A stretch of DNA of 64,000 nucleotides from Schlegelella_A sp038241255 (GTDB lineage: Bacteria > Pseudomonadota > Gammaproteobacteria > Burkholderiales > Burkholderiaceae_C), in contig JBBRFW010000001.1 of the NCBI GenBank assembly GCA_038241255.1, forward strand, positions 1 through 64,000, written 5' to 3'. Shown piece after piece: positions 26,221 to 35,763 of the stretch. A program made the position numbers and the translations under genes. Position 1 is the first letter of the stretch. Each line of letters opens with the position of its first letter. The notes under the pieces were generated by a model. The model made no database searches. It saw only the letters and a list, made by a program, of their open reading frames with translations, and was not told the DNA's origin.

Positions 26221-27672
26221 TCATGCCCACGGGAGGGAATAGGTTTTGAGGTTGGAGAAGCTCTTCATGGCTTCCTGCACGCCTTCCTTGTAGCCCAGTC
26301 CCGAATCCTTGATGCCGCCGAATGGCGTCAGTTCCAGCCGGTAGCCCGGCACCTCGCGAACGTTGACGCTGCCGACCTCGAGCTCGGCGACGAAGCGGGC
26401 GATGTGATCGAGCCGGTTCGTGCACACCGACGATGACAGCCCGTAGGCGGTGCCGTTCGAGATCCTGATCGCCTCGTCGATGTCAGCGAAGGCGATGATC
26501 GGCGAGACCGGGCCAAAGGTCTCCTCGCGCACCAGCGTCATCTCGGGCCGGACGCGATCGAGCACGGTCGGCGCATAGAGCGCGCCATCGCGCTGGTTGC
26601 CGACCAGGAGGCGCGCGCCCTGCGCGACCGCTTCCTCGACGCGCGCCTCGAACAGCCGTGCCACCGCCTCGTCGATGACGGTGCCCATGTCGACGCCGCT
26701 GTCGCCGGGGTCGCCGTGGCGCCAGGCCCTCGTCTTGGCGACGACGCGCTCGGTGAACTCCGCGGCGACCGCCTGGTGCACAAGAATCCGCTTGATCGCC
26801 GTGCAGCGCTGGCCCGAGTTCTTGTACGAGCCCTGGACGGCGAGCGTTGACGCCTCGTCGAGGTCGGCGTCGTCCATGACGATGATCGGGTCGTTGCCGC
26901 CCAGCTCGAGGACGAGGCGGCGGTAGCCCGCCTTCGCCGCGATCGCCTTGCCGATCGCCACGCCGCCGGTGAACGTGACGAGGTCGACATCGGCGTTCGT
27001 CACGAGTTCGTCGCCGAGCTCGCGCGGGTCGCCGGTGACGATCGAGAGCATCTCGGGCGGCAAGCCGGCCTCGTAGAGCAGGTCGGCGAAGCAGAGCGCC
27101 GAGAGCGGCACCTTCTCGGAGGGCTTGAGCACCATCCGGTTGTTGGTCGCGACCGACGGCACGACCTTGTGCGCGACCTGGTTCATCGGGTGGTTGAACG
27201 GCGTGATCGCCGCGATGGCCCCGAGCAGCGGCCCGCGTTGCGTGTAGACGCGGCGCCGCTTGCCGTGCGGCGTCAGATCGCAGGAAAAGATCTGGCCGTC
27301 GTCCTTCAGGCACTCGTTGGCGCCGAACGAAAGCACGTCGGCGACGCGGCCGGCTTCGTAGGTCGCGTCCTTCAGGCACAGTCCCGATTCGGCGCTGATC
27401 AGGCCGGCAATCTCGGTGGTGCGCTCGCGCACCAGGGCGGCCGCCTTGTCGAGGATTGTCGCGCGCTCGTAGCGCGAGAGCATGGCGCGGTAGGCGCGAG
27501 CGATCCGAAAGGCTTCGCGGACCTCCTCGACCGTCGCCTTCGGAACGCTGCCGATGCGCTTCTTCGTGAAGGGATTGAAGACGTCGATGGCGCGCTCCCC
27601 GGCGCGCCCCGAGCCGACCTTCTCGCCGGCGATGCGCATCGCTTCGTGTCGGTACATCACCTCACGGGACAT
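26221..27672 (-). CDS. phnY: Phosphonoacetaldehyde dehydrogenase
   Basis: A 483-residue aldehyde dehydrogenase that oxidises phosphonoacetaldehyde to phosphonoacetate with NAD+. Catalytic Cys290 (KNSGQRCTAIKR), general base Glu256 (LVLELGGN) and the Asn160 oxyanion residue (TPFNHP) are in place. The YTQRGPLLGAIAAITPFNHPMN stretch and the SCDLTPHGKRRRVYTQ segment are typical of the phosphonate-linked subgroup rather than general aldehyde dehydrogenases. Its start overlaps the end of phnA by 11 bp. With PhnW and PhnA it makes the three-step AEP route complete. Confidence 0.93.
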   Translation of the reverse strand: MSREVMYRHEAMRIAGEKVGSGRAGERAIDVFNPFTKKRIGSVPKATVEEVREAFRIARAYRAMLSRYERATILDKAAALVRERTTEIAGLISAESGLCLKDATYEAGRVADVLSFGANECLKDDGQIFSCDLTPHGKRRRVYTQRGPLLGAIAAITPFNHPMNQVAHKVVPSVATNNRMVLKPSEKVPLSALCFADLLYEAGLPPEMLSIVTGDPRELGDELVTNADVDLVTFTGGVAIGKAIAAKAGYRRLVLELGGNDPIIVMDDADLDEASTLAVQGSYKNSGQRCTAIKRILVHQAVAAEFTERVVAKTRAWRHGDPGDSGVDMGTVIDEAVARLFEARVEEAVAQGARLLVGNQRDGALYAPTVLDRVRPEMTLVREETFGPVSPIIAFADIDEAIRISNGTAYGLSSSVCTNRLDHIARFVAELEVGSVNVREVPGYRLELTPFGGIKDSGLGYKEGVQEAMKSFSNLKTYSLPWA

Positions 27673-28960
27673 GGTTGAGGGCGAGGTCGAAGGCGTCGAA
27701 GTTGCGCCAGCGACGCGCCGGGTCGATGTCGCGCAGCCTGCGGTTGACGATCAGCGGCACCCGCTGCTCGGAGACGCCGCCGTGCGAGCGCAGCGGCGCG
27801 TCGAGGCCCGAGAGGTCGTGGCGGGTCACCGACGTGCCGATCACGGTCGAGCGCTCCGCGACGACGATGAGGTCGCCGATGCGATCGACCGGCAGCTCGA
27901 AGAAAGCGGCGGCCTCGGCGCGCGTTCGCACCGATTCAATGCCGCGCAGCGCGCGCAGTCGCTCGGCGAGGGCCGCCCCGTCGGTGCCTTCCGGCAGGTA
28001 CACGGTCGCGAACGAGCCGAGCGCGCCGTGGTGGACGACATAGGGGTCCGTGATGGGCAGGATGACCCGCGCACGGCCGGCCGCTGTGCCGCTCCCGAGC
28101 CCGGCCGCGCCGCTGTGGGGGACAGCGACCGAAGGGAGCGTGGGGGCCCCATCCGCCGCGCCCAGCCATTCGTCGAGCAGGTCCTGCAGATAGATGACGT
28201 CGGGCGCAGAGTCCATCTTCGTCTTCGCGTTCATCCCGTGGTCGGCCGTCAGCACGATCGTGCAGCCCATCGAATCGAGCTTGCCGAGGTAGTTGTCCAT
28301 CATGCGATAGAACGCGTCGGCGCCGTCGGTTCCGGGCGCGTGCTTGTGCTGCACGTAGTCGGTGGTCGAGAGATACATCACGTCGGGGCAGCGTTCGTGC
28401 GACATCAACTCGACGCCGGCGGCGAACACGAACTCGGAGAGCTCGGCGCTGTAGACCGATGGCACCGGCATGCCGACGCGCTCGACGACGCCGGCGATGC
28501 CGTTCTCGTCCGCGTTCGCCTCGTCCGCCTTCTCGGCAGAGAAGCAGATCCCCTTCAGGCGGTGGCCGAGAAGCTTCCTCAGCTTGTCCTTGGCCGTGAT
28601 GACGGCGACGAACTGGCCCGCGCTGGCGAGCTCGGCGAGGATGGTCGGCGCGCGCAGCCACTTCGGGTCGTTCATCATCACTTCTTCGCCGGTGGTGACG
28701 TCGAACAGATAGTTGCCGCAGATGCCGTGCACCGACGGCGGCGCGCCGGTGACGATCGACAGGTTGTTGGGATTGGTGAAGCTCGGGATGACGCAATCGG
28801 CGATCAGCGTCGTCCCGGTCGCGAGCACCTCCTTCAGCCAAGGCACGTGGCCGTGCGCGACCGCCTGGGCGATGTAGTCGGGTTCGCAGCCGTCGACGCA
28901 GACGACGACGGTCGGCTGGTGGGCGAGGGCGTAGTCCCGGCCGTTGACGCTGATCGTCAT
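27662..28960 (-). CDS. phnA: Phosphonoacetate hydrolase, with an in-frame insertion
   Basis: A 432-residue alkaline-phosphatase-superfamily enzyme that cleaves the C-P bond of phosphonoacetate to acetate and phosphate. Asp23 (CVDGCEPDY), the nucleophile Thr62 (SFTNPNNLS), Asp201/His205 (TTDYVQHKH), Asp240-His241 (TADHGMNAKTK) and the late HGG are the expected metal ligands. Residues about 268-295 are a Gly/Ala/Pro-rich stretch that falls between recognised segments (LLDEWLG and RARVILPITDPYVVHH) and makes the protein about 25 residues longer than characterised PhnA. The start overlaps the phnR stop (ATGA) and the end overlaps phnY. The insertion is in frame, so activity may remain. Confidence 0.93.
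   Translation of the reverse strand: MTISVNGRDYALAHQPTVVVCVDGCEPDYIAQAVAHGHVPWLKEVLATGTTLIADCVIPSFTNPNNLSIVTGAPPSVHGICGNYLFDVTTGEEVMMNDPKWLRAPTILAELASAGQFVAVITAKDKLRKLLGHRLKGICFSAEKADEANADENGIAGVVERVGMPVPSVYSAELSEFVFAAGVELMSHERCPDVMYLSTTDYVQHKHAPGTDGADAFYRMMDNYLGKLDSMGCTIVLTADHGMNAKTKMDSAPDVIYLQDLLDEWLGAADGAPTLPSVAVPHSGAAGLGSGTAAGRARVILPITDPYVVHHGALGSFATVYLPEGTDGAALAERLRALRGIESVRTRAEAAAFFELPVDRIGDLIVVAERSTVIGTSVTRHDLSGLDAPLRSHGGVSEQRVPLIVNRRLRDIDPARRWRNFDAFDLALNHVP
28076..28159. repeat. Repeat-like in-frame insertion in phnA
   Basis: This stretch encodes residues 268-295 of PhnA. Its core, GGGGACAGCGACCGAAGGGA followed by GCGTGGGGGCCCC, is a G-rich imperfect palindrome unlike the surrounding coding sequence. 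A related core, in the opposite orientation, lies in the tail of the EI24 gene (44177-44212). A mobile or amplifiable intergenic-type repeat captured in coding sequence is inferred. Confidence 0.5.
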
Positions 28961-29691
28961 CGCGCCGCCTTGTCGATCGCGGCGCCGGCAAGCACGGCGG
29001 CGGGTCGTTGGTGGTTCTTGATCGTTCGCTCCTTGCTTTCCATGACGTGGTCGTACATCGCCCGGCCGGCCGCGTCAGCGTCGCCCGAGGCGATCGCCTT
29101 GACGATCTGGCGGTGCTCGCTCGCCGAGACCGGCATCAGCCCGCCGTCGGCCAGATTGAGCCGGCGGAAAAGGCTCAGTTCCTTGATCAGCTTGCGATAG
29201 ATGGCGGTCAGCTTGCCGTTGCCGGCAAGCTCGACCAAGCGATCGTGGAAGCGCAGGTTGAGCAGGTGGTAGCGCTGCGCGTCCTTGGCCTTGACGGCCT
29301 GCTCCATCTGGTCGACGAGGGCGCGGATCTCCTTCAGGGCGGTCGGCGCGATCGAGACGGCGAGGCGGCGGCCGACGAGCTCGTCCATCGCCGCGCGCAG
29401 GTCGAAGATCTCGATCGCTTCCTCGACGGGCAGGTCGCGCACGAAGACGCCGCGGTTCTTCTCGGTGCGCACGAGGCCGGACTCGTCGAGCATCCGGAAG
29501 GCCTCGCGCAGCGGCCCGCGCGAAACGCCGAGCCGGGCGGCGAGCGCCATCTCGGTGAGCTTCTCGCCGGGATTCAGCTCGCCCGAGAGGATCATCCGCT
29601 CGAGCTCGCCCTGGACCACGCTCGAGAGCGAACTGGTCTGCAGGAGCTTGATGGTCGGGTGCGGCGCCGCGGCCGCGGCGAGGGCGGGCAT
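28957..29691 (-). CDS. phnR: GntR-family phosphonate regulator, PhnR type
   Basis: A 244-residue FCD-type GntR regulator. The N-terminal winged helix-turn-helix reads LSSVVQGELERMILSGELNPGEKLTE and LAARLGVSRGPLREAFRMLDESGLV. The C-terminal FCD domain binds the effector. Its position as first gene of the phnA-phnY run, divergent from the AEP transporter, fits the Burkholderia-type phosphonate regulator. The start is placed at 29691. It has no ribosome site, but the promoter described at 29698-29731 would start transcription at or next to the ATG, so the mRNA may be leaderless. AEP or a pathway intermediate is the likely effector. Confidence 0.85.
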   Translation of the reverse strand: MPALAAAAAPHPTIKLLQTSSLSSVVQGELERMILSGELNPGEKLTEMALAARLGVSRGPLREAFRMLDESGLVRTEKNRGVFVRDLPVEEAIEIFDLRAAMDELVGRRLAVSIAPTALKEIRALVDQMEQAVKAKDAQRYHLLNLRFHDRLVELAGNGKLTAIYRKLIKELSLFRRLNLADGGLMPVSASEHRQIVKAIASGDADAAGRAMYDHVMESKERTIKNHQRPAAVLAGAAIDKAAR

Positions 29692-29697
29692 GGGCGC

Positions 29698-29731
29698 AGT
29701 AGAAGCGATGCGGCGCCGATTGTCAACAATC
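29698..29731 (-). promoter_or_regulatory. phnR promoter and palindromic operator
   Basis: On the minus strand TTGACA (29726-29721) and TCTACT (29703-29698) are separated by 17 bp, a good sigma-70 arrangement pointing into phnR. The inverted repeat GATTGTCAACAATC (29718-29731) covers the -35 box and has the TTGTnnACAA form used by GntR regulators. It lies between the two divergent operons and could control both. The rightward AEP transporter promoter is less clear; TTGACT at 29744-29749 is a candidate -35. Confidence 0.6.
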
Positions 29732-29877
29732 TTCAAAAAACAGTTGACTTCGTTTTGGGCGCGGACGAGACTGCGCCGCGGCAGCCGCGGTTGCGTCACG
29801 GAACTGGCATAGGCTCTGCACACGGTCCGGCGCCACGACCGGTCCGATCCTCGTACACAGACATCAGGGAGATGCGC

Positions 29878-30915
29878 ATGATTCCGGCCTCACTCAAAGC
29901 GCTGCTCGGCGCCGCCCTCGTCGTCGCGGCTGCGGGCGCGTCGGCGCAGAAGACCCAGCTCACGGTCTATACCGCGCTCGAGACCGACCAGCTCAAGGCC
30001 TACGAGGCCGGCTTCACCAAGCAGAACCCGACCATCGAGATCAAGTGGGTTCGCGACTCGACCGGCGTCATCACCGCCAAGCTGCTGGCCGAGAAGGCCA
30101 ATCCGCAGGCCGACGTCGTCATGGGAGTCGCTGCGTCGAGCCTCGCGCTCCTCGACAGCAACGGCATGCTGCAGCCGTACGCGCCGATCAACCTCGACGC
30201 GATCATGACGAGCTACCGCGACAAGAAGTCGCCGCCGGCCTGGTGGGGCATGGACGTGTGGGGCGCGACGATCTGCTTCAACACGGTCGAGGCGCAGAAG
30301 AAGAACATCCCGAAGCCCGAGACCTGGAAAGACCTGACCAAGCCGATCTACAAGGGACAGATCGTGATGCCTAACCCGGCCTCCTCGGGCACCGGCTCCT
30401 TCGACGTCACGGCATGGCTGACGCTGTTCGGCGACCAGAACGGCAAGGGCGGCGGCTGGAAGTACATGGACGCGCTGCACGAGAACATCGCCCAGTACAC
30501 GCACTCGGGCTCCAAGCCCTGCAACATGGCCGCGGCCGGCGAGTACGTGCTCGGCATCTCGTTCGAGTACCGCGCCAACGCCAACAAGGCCAAGGGCGCG
30601 CCGATCGACCTGGTGTTTCCGAAGGAAGGACTCGGCTGGGATCTGGAAGCATTCGGCATCCACAAGGGCACCAAGAAGCTCGAGGCCGCGCAGAAGCTCG
30701 CCGACTGGGCGTCGAGCAAGGACGCGATGCTGCTCTACGGCAAGAATTTCGCGATCACCGCACAGCCCGGCGTCGCCGCGCCGCTCGCCAATGTGCCGGC
30801 CGACTACGAGAAGCGCCTCGTCAAGATGGACTTCAAGCAGGCCGCCGATAACCGTGAGCGCGTCCTCGCCGAGTGGAGCAAGCGCTACGACAGCAAGTCA
30901 GAGCCGAAGAAGTGA
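29878..30915 (+). CDS. phnS: 2-Aminoethylphosphonate ABC transporter, periplasmic binding protein
   Basis: A 345-residue iron-type (Fbp-like) periplasmic binding protein with a signal peptide (LLGAALVVAAAGASA). QLTVYTALETDQLKAYEAGF, DSTGVITAKLLAEKANPQAD and AWWGMDVWGATICFNT fit the AEP-binding subgroup associated with Burkholderia-type phosphonate clusters. An ATG at 29878 is chosen over 29872 because AGGGAG ends at 29871. It is the first gene of the rightward run. A repeat (30940-30968) separates it from the ATPase gene. Confidence 0.9.
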   Translation: MIPASLKALLGAALVVAAAGASAQKTQLTVYTALETDQLKAYEAGFTKQNPTIEIKWVRDSTGVITAKLLAEKANPQADVVMGVAASSLALLDSNGMLQPYAPINLDAIMTSYRDKKSPPAWWGMDVWGATICFNTVEAQKKNIPKPETWKDLTKPIYKGQIVMPNPASSGTGSFDVTAWLTLFGDQNGKGGGWKYMDALHENIAQYTHSGSKPCNMAAAGEYVLGISFEYRANANKAKGAPIDLVFPKEGLGWDLEAFGIHKGTKKLEAAQKLADWASSKDAMLLYGKNFAITAQPGVAAPLANVPADYEKRLVKMDFKQAADNRERVLAEWSKRYDSKSEPKK

Positions 30916-30939
30916 CCTTCGGGGCTGCCGGCCCCGAAC

Positions 30940-30968
30940 GTCGTCCTGAGCGCAGCGAAGGACCTCGC
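30940..30968. repeat. REP-like repeat, copy 1
   Basis: GTCGTCCTGAGCGCAGCGAAGGACC lies between phnS and phnT. Same orientation as the copy at 50007-50032 and inverted relative to the one at 32051-32072. The core CCTGAGCGCAGCGAAGGA is shared. A GC-rich hairpin (CGGGGC/GCCCCG) is just upstream, from about 30919. Confidence 0.75.
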
Positions 30969-30971
30969 ACG

Positions 30972-32030
<1,059 letters not shown>

Positions 32031-32050
32031 GGCGGCCGTTCGTGCGAGAA

Positions 32051-32072
32051 CTTTCGCTGCGCTCCGGATGAC
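32051..32072. repeat. REP-like repeat, copy 2 (inverted), holding the next start codon
   Basis: TTTCGCTGCGCTCCGGATGA is the reverse complement of the repeat found at 30940 and 50007, with TCCGG in place of TCAGG. The ATG of the permease gene (32068-32070) falls inside this repeat. Downstream of it are only TTG codons before the conserved permease sequence starts. Confidence 0.7.
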
Positions 32073-33795
32073 AACCGCGCTCGCCTTGCCGGGATGGGGA
32101 AGGCGCACGCTGCGCCAGCGCTCGCACTGGACCGACCGCGTCGCCCACGCGGCGCTGTTCGCGATCGTCCTCGCGCTGGTCGCCTTCCTCGCCCTGCCGC
32201 TGGCGACGATCCTCGCCAAGGCCCTGCAGGACAAGGAGGGCGCGTTCGTCGGCCTCGCCAACTTCGCCAGCTATCTCGGCACGCCGGCGCTGCTGCAGTC
32301 GTTCGTCAACAGCTTTTGGGTTGCGGCGCTGGTCACGGTGGTCGCCGTGCCGCTCGCATTCGGCTTCGCCTATGCGCTCGCGCGCAGCTCCATCCCGGCC
32401 AAAGGCATGTTCAGGACGATCGCCCTGATCCCGCTGCTCGCGCCGACGCTGCTCTCGGCGATCTCCCTCATCTACTGGTTCGGCAACCAGGGCATCGCCA
32501 AGGGGCTCGTCACCGCGCTCGGCTTCGAAAACATCTACGGCGCGCCCGGCATCGTCGTCGCCGAGTGCTTCGCGGTCTTCCCGCACGCGCTGATGATCCT
32601 TCTCAGCGCGCTCGCGCTCGCCGACGCGCGCCTCTACGAAGCGGCCGACGCGCTCGGCACGTCGACCCGGCGCAAGTTCTTCACGATCACCCTCCCGGGC
32701 GCCAAGTACGGCCTGATCTCGGCGGCGCTGGTCGCCTTCACGCTGGTGATGACCGACTTCGGCATCCCGAAGGTGATCGGCGGCAATTTCAACATGCTTG
32801 CCACCGACGTCTTCAAGCTCGTCATCGGCCAGCAGGACTTCCAGCGCGGCGCCGTCGTCGGCCTGCTGCTGCTGACGCCGGCGGTGCTCACCTTCGGCAT
32901 CGACTGGCTCGTGCAGAGGAAGCAGACGGCGATGCTGACGGCGCGTGCCGTGCCGCTGCGGCCTCATCCGTCGCCCGGCTTCGACGCGCTGATGCTCGGC
33001 TACGTCGTCCTGATCAGCGCGCTCATGCTGGCGATGCTCGGCATGGCGATCTTCGCTTCGGTCGCGACCTACTGGCCGTACAACCTGGCGCCGAGCTGGA
33101 AGCACTACACGATGGGCTTCGTCGACGCCGAGCTCGGCGACGCCTTCCTGAACAGCCTGAAGCTTGCCACCGGGACTGCCTTCTTCGGCACGATCGTCGT
33201 CTTCGTCGGCGCCTACATGCTCGAGAAGACGCGCGGCCTCGACGCGATGCGCCCGCTCGTCCGGCTGCTCGCGATGCTGCCGATGGCGGTGCCGGGGCTC
33301 GTCCTCGGGCTCGGCTACATCTTCTTCTTCAACGCCCCCGGCAATCCGCTGCACGGGCTCTACCAGACGCTCGCGCTGCTCGTGATTTGCACGATCGTCC
33401 ACTTCTACACGACCGGCCACCTGACCGCGGTCACGGCGCTCAAATCGCTCGATGCCGAGTTCGAGGCGGTGAGCGCGTCGCTCAAGGTGCCGTTTTTCAA
33501 GACCTTCTGGCGCGTCACGCTGCCGATCTGCACGCCGACGCTGATCGACATCGCGCGCTACTTCTTCATCAACGCGATGACGACGATCTCGGCCGTCGTG
33601 TTCCTCTACTCGCCCGAGACGAAGGTCGCGTCGATCGCGATCCTCAACCTCGACGAGGCCGGCGAGACCGGCGCCTCGGCGGCGTGCGCCGTGCTGATCA
33701 CCGCCGGCTCGACGGTCGTGACGCTGCTCTTCATGGCGGTCGGCGCGTGGGTCGATCGTTCGACCCAGGCCTGGCGGCGCACGAGCGGCAGGTGA
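32068..33795 (+). CDS. phnU: 2-Aminoethylphosphonate ABC transporter, fused two-domain permease
   Basis: A 575-residue inner-membrane protein with about 12 membrane segments and two binding-protein-dependent transport domains. The EAA loops are EAADALGTSTRRKFFTITLPG in the first half and EFEAVSASLKVPFFKTFWRV in the second. Fusion of both permeases in one chain is usual for the Burkholderia-type AEP transporter. The ATG at 32068 is inside a REP-like repeat with no ribosome site, so a TTG at 32086 is an alternative start. Confidence 0.88.
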   Translation: MTTALALPGWGRRTLRQRSHWTDRVAHAALFAIVLALVAFLALPLATILAKALQDKEGAFVGLANFASYLGTPALLQSFVNSFWVAALVTVVAVPLAFGFAYALARSSIPAKGMFRTIALIPLLAPTLLSAISLIYWFGNQGIAKGLVTALGFENIYGAPGIVVAECFAVFPHALMILLSALALADARLYEAADALGTSTRRKFFTITLPGAKYGLISAALVAFTLVMTDFGIPKVIGGNFNMLATDVFKLVIGQQDFQRGAVVGLLLLTPAVLTFGIDWLVQRKQTAMLTARAVPLRPHPSPGFDALMLGYVVLISALMLAMLGMAIFASVATYWPYNLAPSWKHYTMGFVDAELGDAFLNSLKLATGTAFFGTIVVFVGAYMLEKTRGLDAMRPLVRLLAMLPMAVPGLVLGLGYIFFFNAPGNPLHGLYQTLALLVICTIVHFYTTGHLTAVTALKSLDAEFEAVSASLKVPFFKTFWRVTLPICTPTLIDIARYFFINAMTTISAVVFLYSPETKVASIAILNLDEAGETGASAACAVLITAGSTVVTLLFMAVGAWVDRSTQAWRRTSGR

Positions 33796-33802
33796 CTCGG
33801 CG

Positions 33803-34581
33803 ATGTCGGTGAAAGCCACGCTTCAAATCGCGGTCGTCCAGCCGCCGATGGCGTGGACGACCGACGAGAACGTCGCCGCCGTCGTCGCCGTCCTTCGCGC
33901 GGCGGCAGAGCAGCGCGCGACACTGTGCGTCTTCCCCGGGCTCGCGCTCTCCGGCTTTCACCGCGGCATCCGCGATCAGGCGACGCCGGGGATCGTCGCC
34001 GGTGTGATCGAGCACGTGCGCTCGGCGTGCCGCGAGCACGCCGTCGCCTGCGCGCTCGGCGCGCCGTCGCTCGCGCCCCAGGACAAGTTCCGCAACGGCT
34101 ACCCGGTGATCGACGCCGCCGGCGAAGTCGTCTCGACCGTCAGCAAGAACGGCCTGACGCCGGCCGGGCTGACGTTCTTCGAGGCGGGCACGGATCGCGT
34201 CGTCGATCGCTTCGCCGGGCGCGCCTTCACGACGGTGATGCGCCGCGAGATCGACGGCCTCGAGTCGATCTCCCAGCAGCTGCGCGAAGCGCCGGCCGAG
34301 CTGGTCTTCTGGCCGTCGATCGTCGGCAGTCCTCCGGCGACGATTCATAGAAAGCCGGAAGATACCGACGACCCCGGTTACCTCAAGCGCACGGCGACGC
34401 TGGCGTGGCGGCTCGCCGCCTTCGTCGTGCAGATCAACTGGCCGAACGCGCTAACACGCCGGAACGCACGCATCTGGGCGAGAGCAAGGTCTACGCCCCG
34501 GACGGCGAGGTCCTGCTCACGCTGCCTCGCGACCAGGCCGGGTTCGGCGTCTTCGCGCTCGGTGAGCGGAGCTTCCGCTGA
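33803..34581 (+). pseudogene. Dead carbon-nitrogen hydrolase (nitrilase superfamily)
   Basis: The fold is recognisable from QIAVVQPPMAW and FPGLALSGF, but two members of the Glu-Lys-Cys triad are gone. FPGL has Gly46 where the family has FPEL, and VMRREIDG has Arg147 where VMCREIDG is expected. After NWPNAL the frame also shifts: one base is missing at about 34451, and the normal end (NTPERTHLGESKVYAPDGEV to FALGERSFR, stop at 34579-34581) is read in another frame. As written the frame continues into phnW. Loss of both catalytic residues argues that the frameshift is real. It sits between the AEP permease and phnW, where an amidase may once have served. Confidence 0.8.
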
Positions 34582-34620
34582 ATCGCGCTCGCGGCCTGAC
34601 GACTTTTCAGTGGAGACACG

Positions 34621-35742
34621 ATGGAACGCGACGCGATCCTCCTCACCCCCGGCCCACTGACGACGACCGAGCGCACCAAGCGCGCGATGCTGCGCGACTG
34701 GGGCTCGTGGGATTCGTCGTTCATCGCCGTCACCGCCGAGCTGCGACGGCAGTTGCTGGCGATCGTCCACGGCGAAGGCTCGCACGTCGCCGTTCCGCTC
34801 CAGGGCAGCGGCACGTTCGCCGTCGAGGCCGCGGTGGCGACGATCGTGCCGAAGGACGGCCATGTCCTCGTGCTCGACAATGGCGCGTATTGCAAGCGGC
34901 TCGGCCGGCTGGCGACGCTGATGGGGCGCAGGACGACGATTCTCGGCCACGCCGAGGACGTACCGGTCTCGCCCGCCGAGCTCGAGACGGCGCTCGGCGC
35001 AGACGCCAGCATCACCCACGTCGGCCTGATCCACTGCGAAACCGGCACCGGGGTCCTCAATCCGCTGCAAGCGATCGCCGACGTCTGCGCGCGCCACGGC
35101 AAGGGCCTGATCGTCGACGCGATGAGCTCGTTCGCGGCCTTGCCGATCGACTCGCGCGAGGTGCGCTTCGACGCACTCGTCGCGGCCAGCGGCAAGTGCC
35201 TCGAGGGCGTGCCGGGGATGGGGTTCGTCTTCATCCGCAAAGAGGTCATCGACGCCGCCGCGAGCAACTCGCACTCGCTCGCGATGGACCTGCACGACCA
35301 GCACGTCTACATGGAAAAGACCGGCCAGTGGCGCTTCACGCCGCCGACCCATGTCGTCGCCGCGCTCGCCGAGGCGGTGCGCCAGTTCGTCGAGGAGGGC
35401 GGGCAGCCGGCGCGCCTGGCCCGCTACACGGCGAATTGCGCGTCGCTCGTCGAGGGCATGAGGGCGCTCGGCTTGGAGCCTTTCCTCGCGCCCGAGATCC
35501 AGGCGCCGATCATCGTCACCTTCCACGCGCCGGCCGACCGCGCTTATGATTTCAAGCGCTTCTACGACGCCGTGAAGACGCGCGGCTTCATCCTCTATCC
35601 GGGCAAGCTCACGGAGGTCGAGACCTTCCGCGTCGGCTGCATCGGCGCGATCGGCCCGAGCGAGATGAGGGAGGCGGTGGCGGCCGTGGCGGGTGCGATG
35701 AAGGAGCTCGGCATCGCGAGCGGGGCGCCGGCGGCTCGCTGA
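34621..35742 (+). CDS. phnW: 2-Aminoethylphosphonate--pyruvate transaminase
   Basis: A 373-residue class V aminotransferase that turns AEP plus pyruvate into phosphonoacetaldehyde plus alanine. LLTPGPLTTTERTKRAMLRDWGSWD is diagnostic. The PLP lysine is Lys192 (AASGKCLEG), and Asp166 (LIVDAMSSFAALPID) pairs with the PLP ring nitrogen. The end HRVGCIGAIGP in the form FRVGCIGAIG is conserved. It lies 39 bp after the dead hydrolase gene and 21 bp before the ligase gene. No phosphonoacetaldehyde hydrolase (phnX) is present, so its product should flow to PhnY and PhnA. Confidence 0.95.
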   Translation: MERDAILLTPGPLTTTERTKRAMLRDWGSWDSSFIAVTAELRRQLLAIVHGEGSHVAVPLQGSGTFAVEAAVATIVPKDGHVLVLDNGAYCKRLGRLATLMGRRTTILGHAEDVPVSPAELETALGADASITHVGLIHCETGTGVLNPLQAIADVCARHGKGLIVDAMSSFAALPIDSREVRFDALVAASGKCLEGVPGMGFVFIRKEVIDAAASNSHSLAMDLHDQHVYMEKTGQWRFTPPTHVVAALAEAVRQFVEEGGQPARLARYTANCASLVEGMRALGLEPFLAPEIQAPIIVTFHAPADRAYDFKRFYDAVKTRGFILYPGKLTEVETFRVGCIGAIGPSEMREAVAAVAGAMKELGIASGAPAAR

Positions 35743-35763
35743 CGATCGGCACAGAATGGCGCC

